From JAOSJT01 sp035362335 (lineage in GTDB: Bacteria; Bacteroidota; Ignavibacteria; SZUA-365), in NCBI GenBank assembly GCA_035362335.1, contig DAOSDL010000007.1, positions 89,632 to 153,631 of the forward strand: a DNA stretch of 64,000 nt, in the 5' to 3' direction. The position numbers were made by a program, and so were the translations under genes. Below the pieces are notes generated by a model that saw only the letters and a program-made list of their open reading frames with translations, was not told the DNA's origin and searched no databases. Positions 35,348 through 44,506 of the stretch are shown piece by piece (within the stretch, counting starts at the first letter, position 1; each line of letters begins with the position of its first letter).

Positions 35348-36598
35348 TCAGCTCGTCCGTGAAGCGTCCGGCTCGCGCACCAGCAACCAGAGCAGCGCAC
35401 TTATCGCCAGAGCGACGCAACTGATGATGAAAATGATGTTTTTGTCGGCCGCGCGCTGTATAAGCAGACCGAGGCCGAGACTGACGAACAACTGCGGTAT
35501 CACCACCGAAAGATTGAAAATGCCCATGAAGAGGCCCGTGCGCGTTTTGTCCACATACTCGGTCATGATGGCGAAAGGCAGGCTGACCACGGCCGCCCAA
35601 CCCACACCCACCACAGCCATCATCACATACAGCATTACCGGCGATGCGGCGAACAGCAAAATGCCACCATAGCCCAGAGCCATGATCCCCACGGCAAGTG
35701 TGTGTACGCGCACGCGGCCGATGCGCTCGGCGAGGGGCTCCAGTACGGTGACCGGCAGGATGAACCCCACCGTGTTAAGCACGAGAAATGCCCAATTGAT
35801 AATGCCTCCCGTGGCCTCGGCACTTTCCGGCTTCAAGGCGTGCGCAATCCACGCGAATATGTACACGAACATGGTCTGTATGCCTATCCAGGAAAAAGCG
35901 TGGGCGAAGTAAATACGCAGCAGCTGCGGCCAGTTGCTGCCCGTCCCGCCTCCCTGCGTCGCCGCGCTGTCCTGCTCGCCATGCAAGGTGCGCGGCTCTT
36001 CAATGAATAACGGCGGAAGCAGCGAGAACAACAGCACGATCACCGCTCCGGCGTAAATCAACACGTAATTCCCCAGCAAGGCGCCGGTACCGTAAGCGGC
36101 CACACCGAAAAATCCACTGATGGTCTGCATCCACGTGTAGCCGCGCGTGCGCTGCACGCCCTCCGGCGTCACATCGGCGATGATGGAGCGTGTGGGATTG
36201 AAGCTGATGTTGATCGCGAGATCCAGGGTCAACGCCACGGTGATGGCCACGCCGAGCAGTCCGCCCACGCCGAGCATGTCGTGGATGTGGTGAATGTTGG
36301 GCAGAGCCAGTAGCATCAACGCCGCGAGTATGCCGCCCAGGATGATGAACGGCCTGCGCCGTCCGCCCCAGAACCACACGTGGTCGCTGATCGCCCCGAC
36401 GATGACCTGTCCGAGTATGCCGGCGAGCGGACCCGCGGCCCACACGATACCGACCTCGTGAATGTCGAGCCCGTATTGTGTGCTGAGTATCCAGCTCAGT
36501 GCAGCGATCTGTATCGACAGTGCGAAGCCCATCGCCGTCGAGGGCAGGCCCAGCAACACATTGAAACTCCAGTGAAAACGCCGTTGAATGTCGAGCAT
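35348..36598 (-). CDS. MFS sugar transporter (SLC45/GPH-like)
   Basis: This is a 416-residue inner-membrane carrier with 12 predicted helices. GFALSIQIAALSWILST and the loop SDHVWFWGGRRRPFIILGG between helices 2 and 3 are typical of the SLC45/sucrose-maltose symporter branch of the major facilitator superfamily. The start MLDIQRRFHWSFN is preceded by GAAGGAG. It lies 13 bases after the MalG-like stop, so it is probably cotranscribed with the ABC permeases. An alpha-glucoside or disaccharide substrate is likely from family and context but not proven. Confidence 0.85.
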   Translation of the reverse strand: MLDIQRRFHWSFNVLLGLPSTAMGFALSIQIAALSWILSTQYGLDIHEVGIVWAAGPLAGILGQVIVGAISDHVWFWGGRRRPFIILGGILAALMLLALPNIHHIHDMLGVGGLLGVAITVALTLDLAINISFNPTRSIIADVTPEGVQRTRGYTWMQTISGFFGVAAYGTGALLGNYVLIYAGAVIVLLFSLLPPLFIEEPRTLHGEQDSAATQGGGTGSNWPQLLRIYFAHAFSWIGIQTMFVYIFAWIAHALKPESAEATGGIINWAFLVLNTVGFILPVTVLEPLAERIGRVRVHTLAVGIMALGYGGILLFAASPVMLYVMMAVVGVGWAAVVSLPFAIMTEYVDKTRTGLFMGIFNLSVVIPQLFVSLGLGLLIQRAADKNIIFIISCVALAISALLWLLVREPDASRTS

Positions 36599-36611
36599 GC
36601 GGTCTCCTTCG

Positions 36612-37448
36612 TCAACCTTTGACGCCACCAAGCGTGAGTCCGCCGATCAGCCAGCGGCTCAGAAGCAAATACAGCAACACGGCGGGTATGCTCACCACCA
36701 GGGCACCGGCGGCATACAATCCCCACTCCGTGCTCATGTTGGACTGAAACATTTTCAATCCAATCGGCAGGGTGAACAATTCCTCGTAATACAGCACCTG
36801 CGCCGCCACCACGTACTCGGTCCACGCCGCCATGAAGGAAAACAGCGCGGTGATTACCAGCGCCGGTGTGGCCAACGGCAGGATGATGCGGTAGAACGCC
36901 CCGAAGCGTCCAAGGCCGTCGATGCGCGCCGCTTCCTCCAGACTCACCGGTATCGTGTCGTAATACCCCTTCATTTGCCACACGCAGAAGGGCAGGGCGG
37001 TGGAGGAGTACATCACGATGAGGCCGAGCATGTTGTTGATCAGATGCAACTTCGCGAGCATGATGTACAGCGGCAATAACAGCATGGTGGCGGGAAACAT
37101 CTGCGTGATGAGCAGGCTCAGCAATCCCGCGCGGCGTCCCGGAAAACGGTAGCGCGAAAACGCATACCCCGCTGTGGAAGCCAGCGCTACTCCCGTCAGC
37201 ACCACCACCACGGTGACGAAGAGACTGTTCCACACCCAGGTCAGGAACGGCCGATCGCGGAACAACTGCACGTAATTGTCCCAGGTCGCATTGTCCGGAA
37301 TAATCGCCAGCGAGTCGCTGAGCAACGTCGCCTCCGGTCGCAGCGAAATGCTGAACACCTGCACGATCGGGTACACCGCGATGCCCACAAACAGCAGCAC
37401 CACCGCGTAGGCAAACATCAGAAACAGTATCGGACGGGCGCGACGCAT
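36612..37448 (-). CDS. Carbohydrate ABC transporter permease, MalG type
   Basis: This is about 278 residues with six helices. The conserved cytoplasmic loop that docks the ATPase reads SLEEAARIDGLGRFGAFYRI followed by ILPLATPAL. The start was placed at MRRARPILFLM, just before the first helix; the longer frame is repeat-derived. It pairs with the MalF-type half of the upstream fusion protein. No MalK-like ATPase is encoded nearby; a shared ATPase elsewhere in the genome is assumed. Confidence 0.9.
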   Translation of the reverse strand: MRRARPILFLMFAYAVVLLFVGIAVYPIVQVFSISLRPEATLLSDSLAIIPDNATWDNYVQLFRDRPFLTWVWNSLFVTVVVVLTGVALASTAGYAFSRYRFPGRRAGLLSLLITQMFPATMLLLPLYIMLAKLHLINNMLGLIVMYSSTALPFCVWQMKGYYDTIPVSLEEAARIDGLGRFGAFYRIILPLATPALVITALFSFMAAWTEYVVAAQVLYYEELFTLPIGLKMFQSNMSTEWGLYAAGALVVSIPAVLLYLLLSRWLIGGLTLGGVKG

Positions 37449-37725
37449 GTATCGGGATTTCCTGTCGTTGAGTTGTTCGAGAATTGAGTACCTGACCGTA
37501 CGTTGGGCGTAATGTTCCTCAGAGTGAGAAGTGAAGAGTGAAGAGTGAAGCGGGGGCAATATCGTGGCGGATCGACCGGGATGATGCTCCGGGAAAGATC
37601 CTGCCCCGTCGTTCCCATCCGTTCGATACGGAAGAGGATTGTAGCACAGCCACATGCCGAAGCAAACGTCCGAGATTTTTACTCTTCACTCTTTACTCTT
37701 CACTCTTAACATTTCACAACCCACT
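37449..37725. repeat. Intergenic low-complexity ACTCTTCACTC repeats
   Basis: The 277 bases between the two permease genes hold GTGAAGAGTGAAGAGTGAAG (37531-37550) and the inverse-sense ACTCTTCACTCTTTACTCTT (37681-37700). The pair could fold into a long imperfect hairpin. Related text occurs at 17301, 29011 and 60801. The separation suggests the MalG gene may have its own promoter. Confidence 0.75.
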
Positions 37726-40113
37726 CTAGTACACTGTCTCCGTCGCGCCCGATTTCCGCATGAACAGCACGCTCCACGCCACCAGCAAAAGGAAAATCAC
37801 CATGCTGAACGCCGCGGCGTAGCCGTACCGATAGAGGTTGAAGGCGGCGCGGTACACGTAGCTGACGAGTATGTGCGTTTGATCGGCGGGCTGGCCGCCA
37901 TTGGACACCAGCCACACGACGTTGATGTTGTTGAATGTCCACACCGTGCCCAGCGTGATGGCCGGAATCATCACCGGCTTGAGCAGGGGCACGGTCACAT
38001 GCCGGAAGCGCTGCCAGGCCGAGGCTCCGTCGATTTCCGCGGCTTCGTACAGTTCCTTCGGAATGGATTGCAAGCCCCCCAGCGCGATGATCATCATGAA
38101 CGGAAAGCCGAGCCACACATTCGTGATAATGGCGGCGACGAAGGCCAGCGTTTCGTCGGTGAGCCAGGGCAACCCCTGCAGCGAAAACACCTGCCGGAGT
38201 ATGCCGTTGATGGCACCGCTGTCGGTGTTGAACATGCCGCGCCAGGTGAGCGCGGTGATGTATTGCGGCACGGCCCAGGGAAGGATGAGCAGGATGCGGA
38301 ACAGTGCCTTGCCCGGCATGCGCCGGTTGAGCAGCACGGCCAGCATCACACCGATGAGCACATGCAAGGTGACGTTGACGCCGGTCCACACGATGGTTTT
38401 TATAAACACTCCGTAAAATTCCGAGGCAAACATCGCCTGAATGCCCGCGCCCGGTCCCTGTCCGGCGTCCAGCGCCGCGCGCAGCCGATCCACACCGAAC
38501 ACGCGCGCGTATTGCTCGAAGCCGATGATGCCCCAGCCATCCACCGTGCGCATGCTCATGTTGGAAAAGGACAACACGAGATTGTACAAAAACGGATACA
38601 GCACCACGCCGAACATCAGCACGGCCGCCGGCAGCACCATCAGCAGACCGAAACGCGCATCCGCCGTTGCCAGGCGGCCACCGCGCAGCAGCGGCAGCAC
38701 ACCGTTGCGTACGAGGTAAAACAGCGCCACGAGACTCGCAAGCACGGCCAGCACCTCAAGCAGCAGCGCCATCGTCGGACTGTGCCTGTCTTCTTCCGCG
38801 CCCTGATTCATCTCGCGGATCTTCTGCAGGGCCAACCGCTGCTGCTCGCGCGCGGCGGCCTCGGGCCCGATGTTGCCGCCGAGGACGTTCTGATAGGGCG
38901 GACGCATGGCGTCCCACACCGCCCGCATCTCCGGAATCAACGGAGATGCTTTGCCGAGGCGCACCTGCTCGATGGACACGCGGATGAAGGGATCGGACAG
39001 CACGCGCGCGTCACGCTGCGCCGCCAGCGAGGAGGGAATGGTTTTCAGCCGCTGTGAAAATACGACCTGTGTCTCCGCTGAAAGGATGAAGCGCAGGAAG
39101 GTGCGCACCGCTTCCAGCTTCTCGCCACGCACGGAGCGGTTCACGTAGTAGCCCTTGGTGGTGACCATCGGTGCGGCGGGCAAGCCGGTCCGCTCGTTCA
39201 TCGGCAGCAGGTCGAGCGCGAAATCCTCGCCCAGCACGTCCACGTAACGCCCCCAGGCCCATGGACCGTTGATGATCATGGCGGCGCGGCCTTCGAGGAA
39301 GGCGGTCTCGGCGATTTCGTAATCCGCCTCGCGCGGTATGATGCGATGCTTGTCGCGCAAGTCGAGGATGAAGCGAAACGCCTGCACCGCGGCCGCATTG
39401 TCCAGTGTGGGAGCGCCGCGCTCGTCCAGCACCCAGCCGCCGAAGCTTGTGTAAAAGGGCATGAAGAAAAACGGTTCGGTGTAATTCCACACGAGGCCAT
39501 ATTGCTTCGACGAGGCGGAGCGCTGCCGGGTGAGTTTTTTCCCGAAGGAAATCAATTCCTCCAGCGTGCGCGGCGCGCGCTCGAATCCGGCTTCGCGAAA
39601 CAGACGGCGATTCCACCCCAGCGCGAGATGGTTGCCGATTTCATCGCCGATGTGGTACAGCCGTCCCTTGTAACGCTCGGTGGCCTTGGCATCAAAGCCC
39701 GCGAGTTCGGTGGGAGTGAACAGGTCGTCGAGCGGACGAATGATGTTCATCGATTCGAAGGCGCCCACGTAATCGCTGGGTCCGTACACCAGCTCGGGTC
39801 CGCCGCCGGTGAAGGCCGCCGAGGCCTGATAGGCGGAGCGCAATTCCTCGGTTTCGCGATACAGCTCATGCACGCGTATGTCCGGATGCAGGCGATGGAA
39901 TGCGGCGATGCGCTCGGCCAGCACGCGCCTCGCCTCGGGTCGCATTTGATCCCACAGATGAATATGCACCTGCGCCGCCACTGCCTGCGGCAACAGGAGC
40001 AGCAGGGCAAGCAGCAACGGCGCAACAATGCGCCGCGCTGAGATGAGAGCGGCGGGGCGGAGTGCCTGCCCCGGCCGCTCCGGAATTGCAGCGGAACGTG
40101 CCGCTTCAGGCAA
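37726..40113 (-). CDS. Solute-binding protein fused to MalF-type ABC permease
   Basis: This is about 795 residues in one unbroken frame. A signal segment (IVAPLLLALLLLLPQAVAAQ, about 30-48) leads into an extracellular solute-binding domain to about residue 430 (IHLWDQMRPEARRVLAERI, GGPELVYGPSDYVG, AAMIINGPWAWGRYVDVLG). A helix from about 445 (ALLLEVLAVLASLVALFYLV) is followed by a MalF-like permease ending with the ATPase-docking loop IPKELYEAAEIDGASAWQRF. No ATG fits. A TTG at 40113, overlapping the 2-oxoglutarate dehydrogenase stop by eight bases and preceded by GGAAG, is the preferred start. An import role for sugars fits the neighbours. Confidence 0.85.
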   Translation of the reverse strand: MPEAARSAAIPERPGQALRPAALISARRIVAPLLLALLLLLPQAVAAQVHIHLWDQMRPEARRVLAERIAAFHRLHPDIRVHELYRETEELRSAYQASAAFTGGGPELVYGPSDYVGAFESMNIIRPLDDLFTPTELAGFDAKATERYKGRLYHIGDEIGNHLALGWNRRLFREAGFERAPRTLEELISFGKKLTRQRSASSKQYGLVWNYTEPFFFMPFYTSFGGWVLDERGAPTLDNAAAVQAFRFILDLRDKHRIIPREADYEIAETAFLEGRAAMIINGPWAWGRYVDVLGEDFALDLLPMNERTGLPAAPMVTTKGYYVNRSVRGEKLEAVRTFLRFILSAETQVVFSQRLKTIPSSLAAQRDARVLSDPFIRVSIEQVRLGKASPLIPEMRAVWDAMRPPYQNVLGGNIGPEAAAREQQRLALQKIREMNQGAEEDRHSPTMALLLEVLAVLASLVALFYLVRNGVLPLLRGGRLATADARFGLLMVLPAAVLMFGVVLYPFLYNLVLSFSNMSMRTVDGWGIIGFEQYARVFGVDRLRAALDAGQGPGAGIQAMFASEFYGVFIKTIVWTGVNVTLHVLIGVMLAVLLNRRMPGKALFRILLILPWAVPQYITALTWRGMFNTDSGAINGILRQVFSLQGLPWLTDETLAFVAAIITNVWLGFPFMMIIALGGLQSIPKELYEAAEIDGASAWQRFRHVTVPLLKPVMIPAITLGTVWTFNNINVVWLVSNGGQPADQTHILVSYVYRAAFNLYRYGYAAAFSMVIFLLLVAWSVLFMRKSGATETVY

Positions 40114-43100
40114 ATGCTTCTTCCACCAGTTTTTTCTGTTCCATCTCATGCAGCGTCGCGCTTCCCGCCGCCGGCGATCCGCTCGGAATGCGGCCCACGT
40201 AGGTGAGATGATAGGGCGGCTGCAATGCGTCGCGCAAATTGCTGAACACGAAATTCCACGCGCCCATGTTGCGCGGTTCCTCCTGCACCCAGCGAATATC
40301 GCGCGCATGCGGATAGCGCTTGAAAATGCCGTCCATGTCCTGCTGCGGGAAGGGATAGAGTTGCTCGATGCGCACGATGGCCGTGTCGGTGATGTTGTGC
40401 GCACGCCGATGCGCGAACAGGTCGAAGGCCACTTTGCCCCAGCACAGCAGTATGCGGCGCACATCTTTCGGGGGTTCGGGATCGTCGAGGATAAAGTTGA
40501 AGTGCCCGTCGGTGAAGTCGGTCGGCGCGCTCTTCGCCACGTCGGCACGCAACAAACTCTTGGGTGTGAGCACCACCAGCGGCTTGCGATCCTTGAGCAA
40601 GGCCTGACGGCGGAGCAGATGGAAAAGCTGCGCCGCATTGGTGGGTGCGGTGACGCGCATGTTGTTCTCGGCCGAAAGTATGAGGAAGCGCTCGATGCGT
40701 GCGCTGCTGTGCTCGGGTCCCTGTCCCTCGTAGCCGTGCGGAAGGAGCAGCACAAGACTGCTCTGCTGTCCCCACTTGTCCTCGGCCGCCGCGATGAACT
40801 GATCGATGATGATTTGCGCGCCGTTGACGAAATCTCCGAACTGCGCCTCCCAGATCACCAGCGCTTCGGGACGCGCGGTGCTGTAACCGTACTCGAAGCC
40901 CAGCACGGCGTACTCCGAGAGCAGGCTGTCGAACGCCATGAGCTTCTCCTGTCCTCCGCGGATGTGATTCAACGGAATGTGGGAGGCGGAATTCGTGTAA
41001 TCCACCAGCACGGCGTGACGATGCGAGAACGTTCCGCGGCGGATGTCCTGTCCCGAGAGTCGAATGGGGACGCCTTCGAGCAGCAACGATCCGAAGGCGA
41101 AGGCCTCGCCCGTGGCCCAATCCACCATGCCCGTGTCCAGCATGCCGACGCGGCTTTCGATCAGACGTTTGAGTTTGGGATGCGGCGTGAAATCGGCCGG
41201 GAAGGTGGTCAGCGCCCGCAGAATTTCCTCCAGTGTACCCCTGGGCACGCGCGTTTCGATGCGCTCGCCGATGTCCTCCTGAATCACGCGGAACACGCGC
41301 TCCATGTTGATGTCCGGCGGGCCCACCTCGCGCGTGCTGTCGAAGGCGCGCTCGATGGACGCGTGGAAATACGCCAGCGCATCCTCGGCCTCTTTGATGG
41401 TGATGTCGCCGCGATTGACCAGCGCCTCGGTATAGAGCTTGCGAATCGATCGCTTGTTCTTGATGGTGGAATACATCAGGGGTTGCGTGTACGAGGGATC
41501 GTCGCCCTCATTGTGGCCGTGGCGACGGTAGCCGATCAAATCCACCACCACGTCTTTTTCAAACGTGGTGCGGAAGGCCAGCGCGAGTTCGATCACGCGC
41601 ACCGCGGCTTCGGGATCCTCGCCGTTCACATGGAAAATGGGCGCCTGCACCATTTTCGCCACATCGGTGGCGTACACGCTGGACCGCGCGTCGACGGGGG
41701 AAGTGGTGAAACCGATACCGTTGTTCACCACGATGTGTACCGTGCCTCCGGTGCGATACCCCGCGAGCATGCTGAGATTGAAGGTCTCGGCCACCACACC
41801 CTGTCCGGCGAAGGCCGCATCGCCGTGAATCAGTATGGGCAGCACGCTGCCGCGCTGCTCGGCGGGACGCATATCCTGCATGGCGCGCGCAATGCCTTCC
41901 ACCACCGGATCCACGGCCTCGAGATGACTCGGATTCGAGGCCAGCGTCACCTGCAGTGATTGACCGTCGATGCTCGAGTACGTGCCCGTCGCGCCCATGT
42001 GGTATTTCACATCGCCGGAACCCTGCATGGAGTCGGGATCGAGATCGCCGTCGAATTCTGAAAAAATCTTGTCGTAATTTTTCCCCAGGATATTCGCCAG
42101 CACGTTCAGGCGGCCGCGATGCGCCATGCCGATCACCACATCGCGCACGCCGGTACTCACCGCATCGTTGAGCAGGGAGTCCAGCACCGGAATGAGCGTC
42201 TCATTGCCCTCGAGACTGAAGCGCTTGTGTCCGATGTACTTGGTATGGAGGAATTTTTCAAAGGCCTCGGCGGCGGTGAGCATGGCGAGGATGCGCAGCT
42301 TTTTCGCGCTGTCGGTGGTTTGCCGGGCGTGGCCCTCTACGCGCTCCTGTATCCAGCGCTTCTGCTCGGGATCCTGGATATGCATGTATTCGATACCCAC
42401 GGTGCGGCAGTAGGATTCGCGCAGCACCTCGAGTATGTCGCGCAGTTTCATGCGCTGCTTTCCGGCAAAGCCCAGCGTGAGGAATTCGCGATCGTAGTCC
42501 CAGAGCGAAATGCCGTACTGCTCGGGATTGAGTTCACTGTGCTGCTCCACCTCGGTGGACAGGGGATTGATGTAGGCCTGGAGATGGCCGCGCACGCGGT
42601 ACATGTTGATCAGTTGCAGTACACGCGCCTGCTTTTCCACCATGCCGTCGGCCGCGCCGGGGCCGTCGAAGGCCGGATTGCTGTCGCGCGTCAGCTTGAT
42701 GGGAGGATAGGGGATGTGGAGGTTTTCGAAAATCTCTTCGTAGAAGTTCTCTTCACCCGACAGCAAGCGGTCGATGGTATCGAGAAAAGCCCCACTCTCC
42801 GCTCCCTGAATCACGCGATGATCGTAGGTGCTGGTCACGGTCATGGATTTGCTGATGCCCAGCATGGCCAGTGTGCGCGGATCGGCGTTGCGGAACTCGG
42901 GGGGATAGGCGATGGCGCCGATGCCCACGATCACGCTCTGGCCCTGCATCAGTCGCGGAATGGAAAACACCGTGCCGATCATGCCGGGATTGGTGAGCGT
43001 GGCTGTGGTGCCCATGAAATCGTCGGGTGTGATCGAGCCGGTGTTCACCTTGCGCAACACTTCATTGTAGGCGGCGAAAAAGCCGCTGAAGTCGTATTGC

Positions 43101-43684
43101 TCGGCCGCCTTGATATTCGGCACGAGGAGATTGCGCGAGCCGTCCTTTTTCTGCACGTCCACCGCGATGCCGAGATTCACATGCTCGGGCACAATGCGGT
43201 AATGCTGTCCCTCGTGGTAATGGTACACCATGGTCATCGCGCGCTGCGCCCGCATGGCCTTCATCACCGCCCAGGCGATGAGATGCGTGAAACTCACACG
43301 TCCGCTCACCGTGTCTTCGAGGAAGCGATTGATCAGGCGGCGGTTTTCGTCGAGCAACTTCACCGCGATGGTGCGCGACGACGTGGCCGTGGGCATGGAG
43401 AGACTGCGCTCCATGTTGGCGACGATGATTTCGGCGGGTCCGCGGAGCTTCTCCGCGTCGGGCGGCAACACGGGCTGGGCGGGCACTGCGGGAGTAACGG
43501 ACGCCGGGCTCGGCTGTTGCTCCGCCACTGCGCGCGGCACGCTGGTGGGGCGGTAATCGGTGAAAAAGTCCTGCCAATGCTCACTGACTGAAGAGGGATT
43601 CTCCTTGAACCGTCGGTACATCTCGTCGATGAGCCAGGTGTTGGGTCCGAAAATCAGCGATTGGTCTATGGTGGTGTCGGCCAT
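40106..43684 (-). CDS. Fused E2-E1 2-oxoglutarate dehydrogenase (OdhA/Kgd type)
   Basis: This 1192-residue enzyme decarboxylates 2-oxoglutarate in the TCA cycle. An OdhA-like N-terminus (FGPNTWLIDEMYRRFKENP SVS-type) and a Pro/Ala linker precede an E2 succinyltransferase-like domain without lipoyl domain (about 85-330; STYDHRVIQGAESGAFLD, His289). The thiamine-dependent E1 part fills the rest (GMAHRGRLNVLANILGK, HGDAAFAGQGVVAETF, GYRRHGHNEGDDPSYTQP). This arrangement is best known from Actinobacteria and implies a partner E2 supplying the lipoyl arm. It is the first gene of a run that overlaps the sugar-transporter fusion gene. Confidence 0.93.
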   Translation of the reverse strand: MADTTIDQSLIFGPNTWLIDEMYRRFKENPSSVSEHWQDFFTDYRPTSVPRAVAEQQPSPASVTPAVPAQPVLPPDAEKLRGPAEIIVANMERSLSMPTATSSRTIAVKLLDENRRLINRFLEDTVSGRVSFTHLIAWAVMKAMRAQRAMTMVYHYHEGQHYRIVPEHVNLGIAVDVQKKDGSRNLLVPNIKAAEQYDFSGFFAAYNEVLRKVNTGSITPDDFMGTTATLTNPGMIGTVFSIPRLMQGQSVIVGIGAIAYPPEFRNADPRTLAMLGISKSMTVTSTYDHRVIQGAESGAFLDTIDRLLSGEENFYEEIFENLHIPYPPIKLTRDSNPAFDGPGAADGMVEKQARVLQLINMYRVRGHLQAYINPLSTEVEQHSELNPEQYGISLWDYDREFLTLGFAGKQRMKLRDILEVLRESYCRTVGIEYMHIQDPEQKRWIQERVEGHARQTTDSAKKLRILAMLTAAEAFEKFLHTKYIGHKRFSLEGNETLIPVLDSLLNDAVSTGVRDVVIGMAHRGRLNVLANILGKNYDKIFSEFDGDLDPDSMQGSGDVKYHMGATGTYSSIDGQSLQVTLASNPSHLEAVDPVVEGIARAMQDMRPAEQRGSVLPILIHGDAAFAGQGVVAETFNLSMLAGYRTGGTVHIVVNNGIGFTTSPVDARSSVYATDVAKMVQAPIFHVNGEDPEAAVRVIELALAFRTTFEKDVVVDLIGYRRHGHNEGDDPSYTQPLMYSTIKNKRSIRKLYTEALVNRGDITIKEAEDALAYFHASIERAFDSTREVGPPDINMERVFRVIQEDIGERIETRVPRGTLEEILRALTTFPADFTPHPKLKRLIESRVGMLDTGMVDWATGEAFAFGSLLLEGVPIRLSGQDIRRGTFSHRHAVLVDYTNSASHIPLNHIRGGQEKLMAFDSLLSEYAVLGFEYGYSTARPEALVIWEAQFGDFVNGAQIIIDQFIAAAEDKWGQQSSLVLLLPHGYEGQGPEHSSARIERFLILSAENNMRVTAPTNAAQLFHLLRRQALLKDRKPLVVLTPKSLLRADVAKSAPTDFTDGHFNFILDDPEPPKDVRRILLCWGKVAFDLFAHRRAHNITDTAIVRIEQLYPFPQQDMDGIFKRYPHARDIRWVQEEPRNMGAWNFVFSNLRDALQPPYHLTYVGRIPSGSPAAGSATLHEMEQKKLVEEAFA

Positions 43685-43912
43685 GGTTCCATGTGCTTTG
43701 TGTGAAGGTGCCCGCCGTCCTGCACGAACATCGGCAATCGAATCGGGGCCCCGAATGATGAAATCCCTTAAAATTGATCAAAATCCACAAGCTTTACAAC
43801 GCATGCGCGCGGTATCTCGCCTGCGCACAGCTTTCATATTGTTGTGGGAAAAAAGAACGGGCGCGCTGATGTACACAGCGCGCCCGCGGAGCAAAGGAAC
43901 GAAAAGTTTGAA

Positions 43913-44506
43913 TCAGTGACCGACGAGATTTTTCTCTTCGGCGTAACTGCGTCCCGCGCGGAAAGCGGCGAGATTCTGCTGCACGATGGCATCGCCCTTG
44001 CGGGAGAAAATGGCTTCGATGGCATGCTCGAGTTCCGACGGCTCCATCTGGAGAAACGGAGATGCGGCTCCGAGAATCACGATGTTCATCGAGCGCAATG
44101 TGGCCACCTGCTTGGCGAGCTGATCCGCGTCGATGAGAATGCTGCGCGGAAACGCCTCGATCGTGGCCCACACATCCTCGTAACTCGGATAGTTGGGGAT
44201 GTTGACGAAGGGCTTCTTGTTGGCGATCAGCCAGCCATCGGGCGCGAGGAAGCTGGTGTAGCGCAGCGATTCCATGGGCTCGATGGAAATGATGATGTCG
44301 GCCTTGCCTTCGGGAATCAGATCCGAGTAAATCGGCTGCTCGCTTAAACGCAGATGCGATTGCACATCGCCGCCACGCTGCGACATGCCGTGCACCTCGG
44401 CCTGCTTCAGATGCAGACCGCGCTCCACGGCGGCGTAGCCGATGATGGTGGCGATGGTGAGAATGCCCTGTCCGCCGACGCCGGCGAGAATGATGTCGCG
44501 TTTCAT
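43913..44506 (-). CDS. iorB: Indolepyruvate oxidoreductase beta subunit
   Basis: This is a 197-residue subunit with the nucleotide-binding-like start DIILAGVGGQGILTIATIIG and the HGMSQRGGDVQSHLR motif of the gamma/beta domain of 2-oxoacid:acceptor oxidoreductases. The start MKRDIIL overlaps the iorA stop by four bases. Together the two subunits oxidise aryl 2-oxoacids such as indolepyruvate to acyl-CoA with reduction of a low-potential acceptor, in the cytosol. Confidence 0.92.
   Translation of the reverse strand: MKRDIILAGVGGQGILTIATIIGYAAVERGLHLKQAEVHGMSQRGGDVQSHLRLSEQPIYSDLIPEGKADIIISIEPMESLRYTSFLAPDGWLIANKKPFVNIPNYPSYEDVWATIEAFPRSILIDADQLAKQVATLRSMNIVILGAASPFLQMEPSELEHAIEAIFSRKGDAIVQQNLAAFRAGRSYAEEKNLVGH

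Noticed and set aside
40114..40755. Upstream extension of the binding-protein/permease frame
   Set aside because: That part is an out-of-frame shadow of the 2-oxoglutarate dehydrogenase 3' end; the signal peptide begins only near 40030.
42119..43591. 490-codon plus-strand frame opposite the 2-oxoglutarate dehydrogenase
   Set aside because: It is wholly antisense to a well-supported enzyme gene, is His-rich as expected for a high-GC shadow, and has no recognisable motif.
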